Assembly (NCBI GenBank): GCA_044337705.1
Contig: JBIINB010000005.1
Coordinates: 14,092-78,091 of the forward strand
Direction: 5' to 3'
DNA from: JBEISR01 sp044337705
GTDB lineage: Bacteria > Planctomycetota > Planctomycetia > Pirellulales > Pirellulaceae
Length of the DNA stretch: 64,000 nt
Part shown: in pieces, positions 63,370 through 64,000 of the stretch
Numbering within the stretch: the first letter of the stretch is position 1
How the letters are laid out: each line of letters begins with the position of its first letter
Made by a program: the position numbers and the translations under genes
The notes under the pieces: model-generated
The model's database searches: none
The model's input: the letters and a program-made list of their open reading frames with translations, nothing else
What the model was told of the DNA's origin: nothing

Positions 63370-64000
63370 ATGTCCCAGATTTCGATCTTCAACGATGTGA
63401 TTGGCCCCGTGATGCGAGGACCATCGAGTTCCCACTGCGCAGCAGCACTTCGGATCGGAAGAATCTGCCGCGATCTGATGGGAGGAAGGATCGAACGAGT
63501 CCTCATCGAAATGGATCGATCCGGGTCGCTCCCTACCACCCACACCAGCCAGGGATCCGATATGGGACTGTTTGGTGGGTTGCTTGGATGGGAAGCCGAT
63601 GACCCAAGACTCCCCGATTCCCAGCAGGCTCTGCAGCAAGCCGGCATCGATCACCAATTCGAAACCATCGATATTGGCGACCCCCATCCCAATACGTACC
63701 GCATCACCATGTGGAATGAGGATGTCCAACATTCACTGAATGCGATCTCGACCGGAGGTGGCATGATCCAGGTGTTGTCGGTTGACCAAATTCCGATCGA
63801 GACCGATGGTGGCAGCCACGAAGTCTGGTGGATGACGGTTGGGCCAGCGGTAGTGAACGCACCGCCAAACACAACCCTTCAGACCTATCGAAGCGGCGAT
63901 GCCACCTTGACGCAAATCCGATCGGCCGATCCCTTACCCGAGGAAGTATTGAACCGCTGGGTCGCAACAGCACCAAAGCCTCGCTGGTTCTCTCGCATCA
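63370..64000 (+). CDS. L-serine dehydratase, beta domain part (cut by window edge)
   Basis: The ATG at 63370 has GAGGA 7 bases upstream, and the frame stays open to base 64000 (210 codons). MSQISIFNDVIGPVMRGPSSSHCAAALRIGRICRD is the opening of the beta (SDH_beta) part of iron-sulfur L-serine dehydratases, and HPNTYRITMWNEDVQHSLNAISTGGGMIQV and MTVGPAVVNAPPNTTLQTYRSGD fit too. SSSHC replaces the usual SSSHT. The enzyme turns serine into pyruvate and ammonia. The iron-sulfur alpha part would lie to the right. Single-chain or split enzyme cannot be told from here. Confidence 0.9.
   Translation, partial: MSQISIFNDVIGPVMRGPSSSHCAAALRIGRICRDLMGGRIERVLIEMDRSGSLPTTHTSQGSDMGLFGGLLGWEADDPRLPDSQQALQQAGIDHQFETIDIGDPHPNTYRITMWNEDVQHSLNAISTGGGMIQVLSVDQIPIETDGGSHEVWWMTVGPAVVNAPPNTTLQTYRSGDATLTQIRSADPLPEEVLNRWVATAPKPRWFSRI

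Overview
The window reads as a chromosomal segment of a planctomycete, most likely in or near the Pirellulaceae. The markers are a cytochrome-c/DUF1549/DUF1553 protein overlapping a DUF1501 protein, a giant secreted protein with an LEQLECRRLLA N-terminal motif and a dockerin, a DUF1570 protein, a DUF6702 protein, several EF-G/MMPL/WD40-type planctomycete proteins, and many secreted hypotheticals. This placement is inference from gene content; there is no rRNA in the window.

Layout. 1-3264 (minus): DUF1501 (cut by the window edge) and its DUF1549/DUF1553 partner. 3583-12372 (plus): giant ELWxTDGT/FG-GAP/GEVED/dockerin protein, sialate O-acetylesterase, a secreted hypothetical, with a 1 kb apparently empty gap. 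12399-14159 (minus): bidirectional hairpin terminator, ilvC, ilvN. 14704-16872 (plus): glcF and an RlmI-like methyltransferase. 16915-20374 (minus): matrixin-like protease, lipoprotein, DUF1570 protein. 20728-28750 (minus): an ABC permease, CorC-like CBS protein, ybeY, HD-domain phosphohydrolase (PgpH/YqfF), phoH and, after a gap, cdsA. 29014-30018 (plus): site-2 protease. 30289-32039 (minus): SPFH protein and a small partner. 32360-35788 (minus): a single 1142-residue fatty acyl-AMP ligase / acyl carrier / alpha-oxoamine synthase fusion, the most unusual gene here. 36282-38685 (minus): hisA, eda, kdgK joined by 4-base overlaps. 38958-39608 (plus): DUF6702. 39593-51773 (minus): glnA, MMPL transporter, secreted hypothetical, M32 carboxypeptidase, sbcC, sbcD. 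51970-58304 (plus): small lipoprotein, secreted hypothetical, WD40 protein, EF-G paralogue. 58305-59820: a small accessory patch (DUF2293 gene, 47-base perfect palindrome, truncated four-helix-bundle gene, inverted repeats) ending at a tRNA-Pro. 60228-64000: proC (plus), miaB (minus), and the start of an L-serine dehydratase gene (plus, cut by the edge).

Non-coding structure. Four intergenic loci (about 52.2-52.5, 54.6-54.8, 58.3-58.5 and 62.9-63.3 kb), plus a decayed fifth at 30.0-30.2 kb, carry the same composite repeat. It has one hairpin (CCACCATCGCCAGATGGTGG), a second hairpin (CCACCGCTTGGCAGCGGTGG) starting exactly 50 bases later, and a third small palindrome (TTGCTTCCAGAAGCAA); three loci show a unit period of exactly 122 bases. 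The elements avoid genes, sit at 3' ends or between divergent genes, and look like planctomycete REP/BIME-type elements. I see no CRISPR array, prophage, intact insertion sequence or rRNA.

How genes work together: KDPG/KDG catabolism (eda, kdgK), branched-chain amino acid synthesis (ilvN, ilvC), nitrogen assimilation (glnA), RNA processing and envelope/second-messenger functions (phoH, pgpH, ybeY, cdsA), DNA repair (sbcCD), tRNA modification (miaB), and a lipid- or amine-related pathway implied by the FAAL-ACP-oxoamine synthase fusion.
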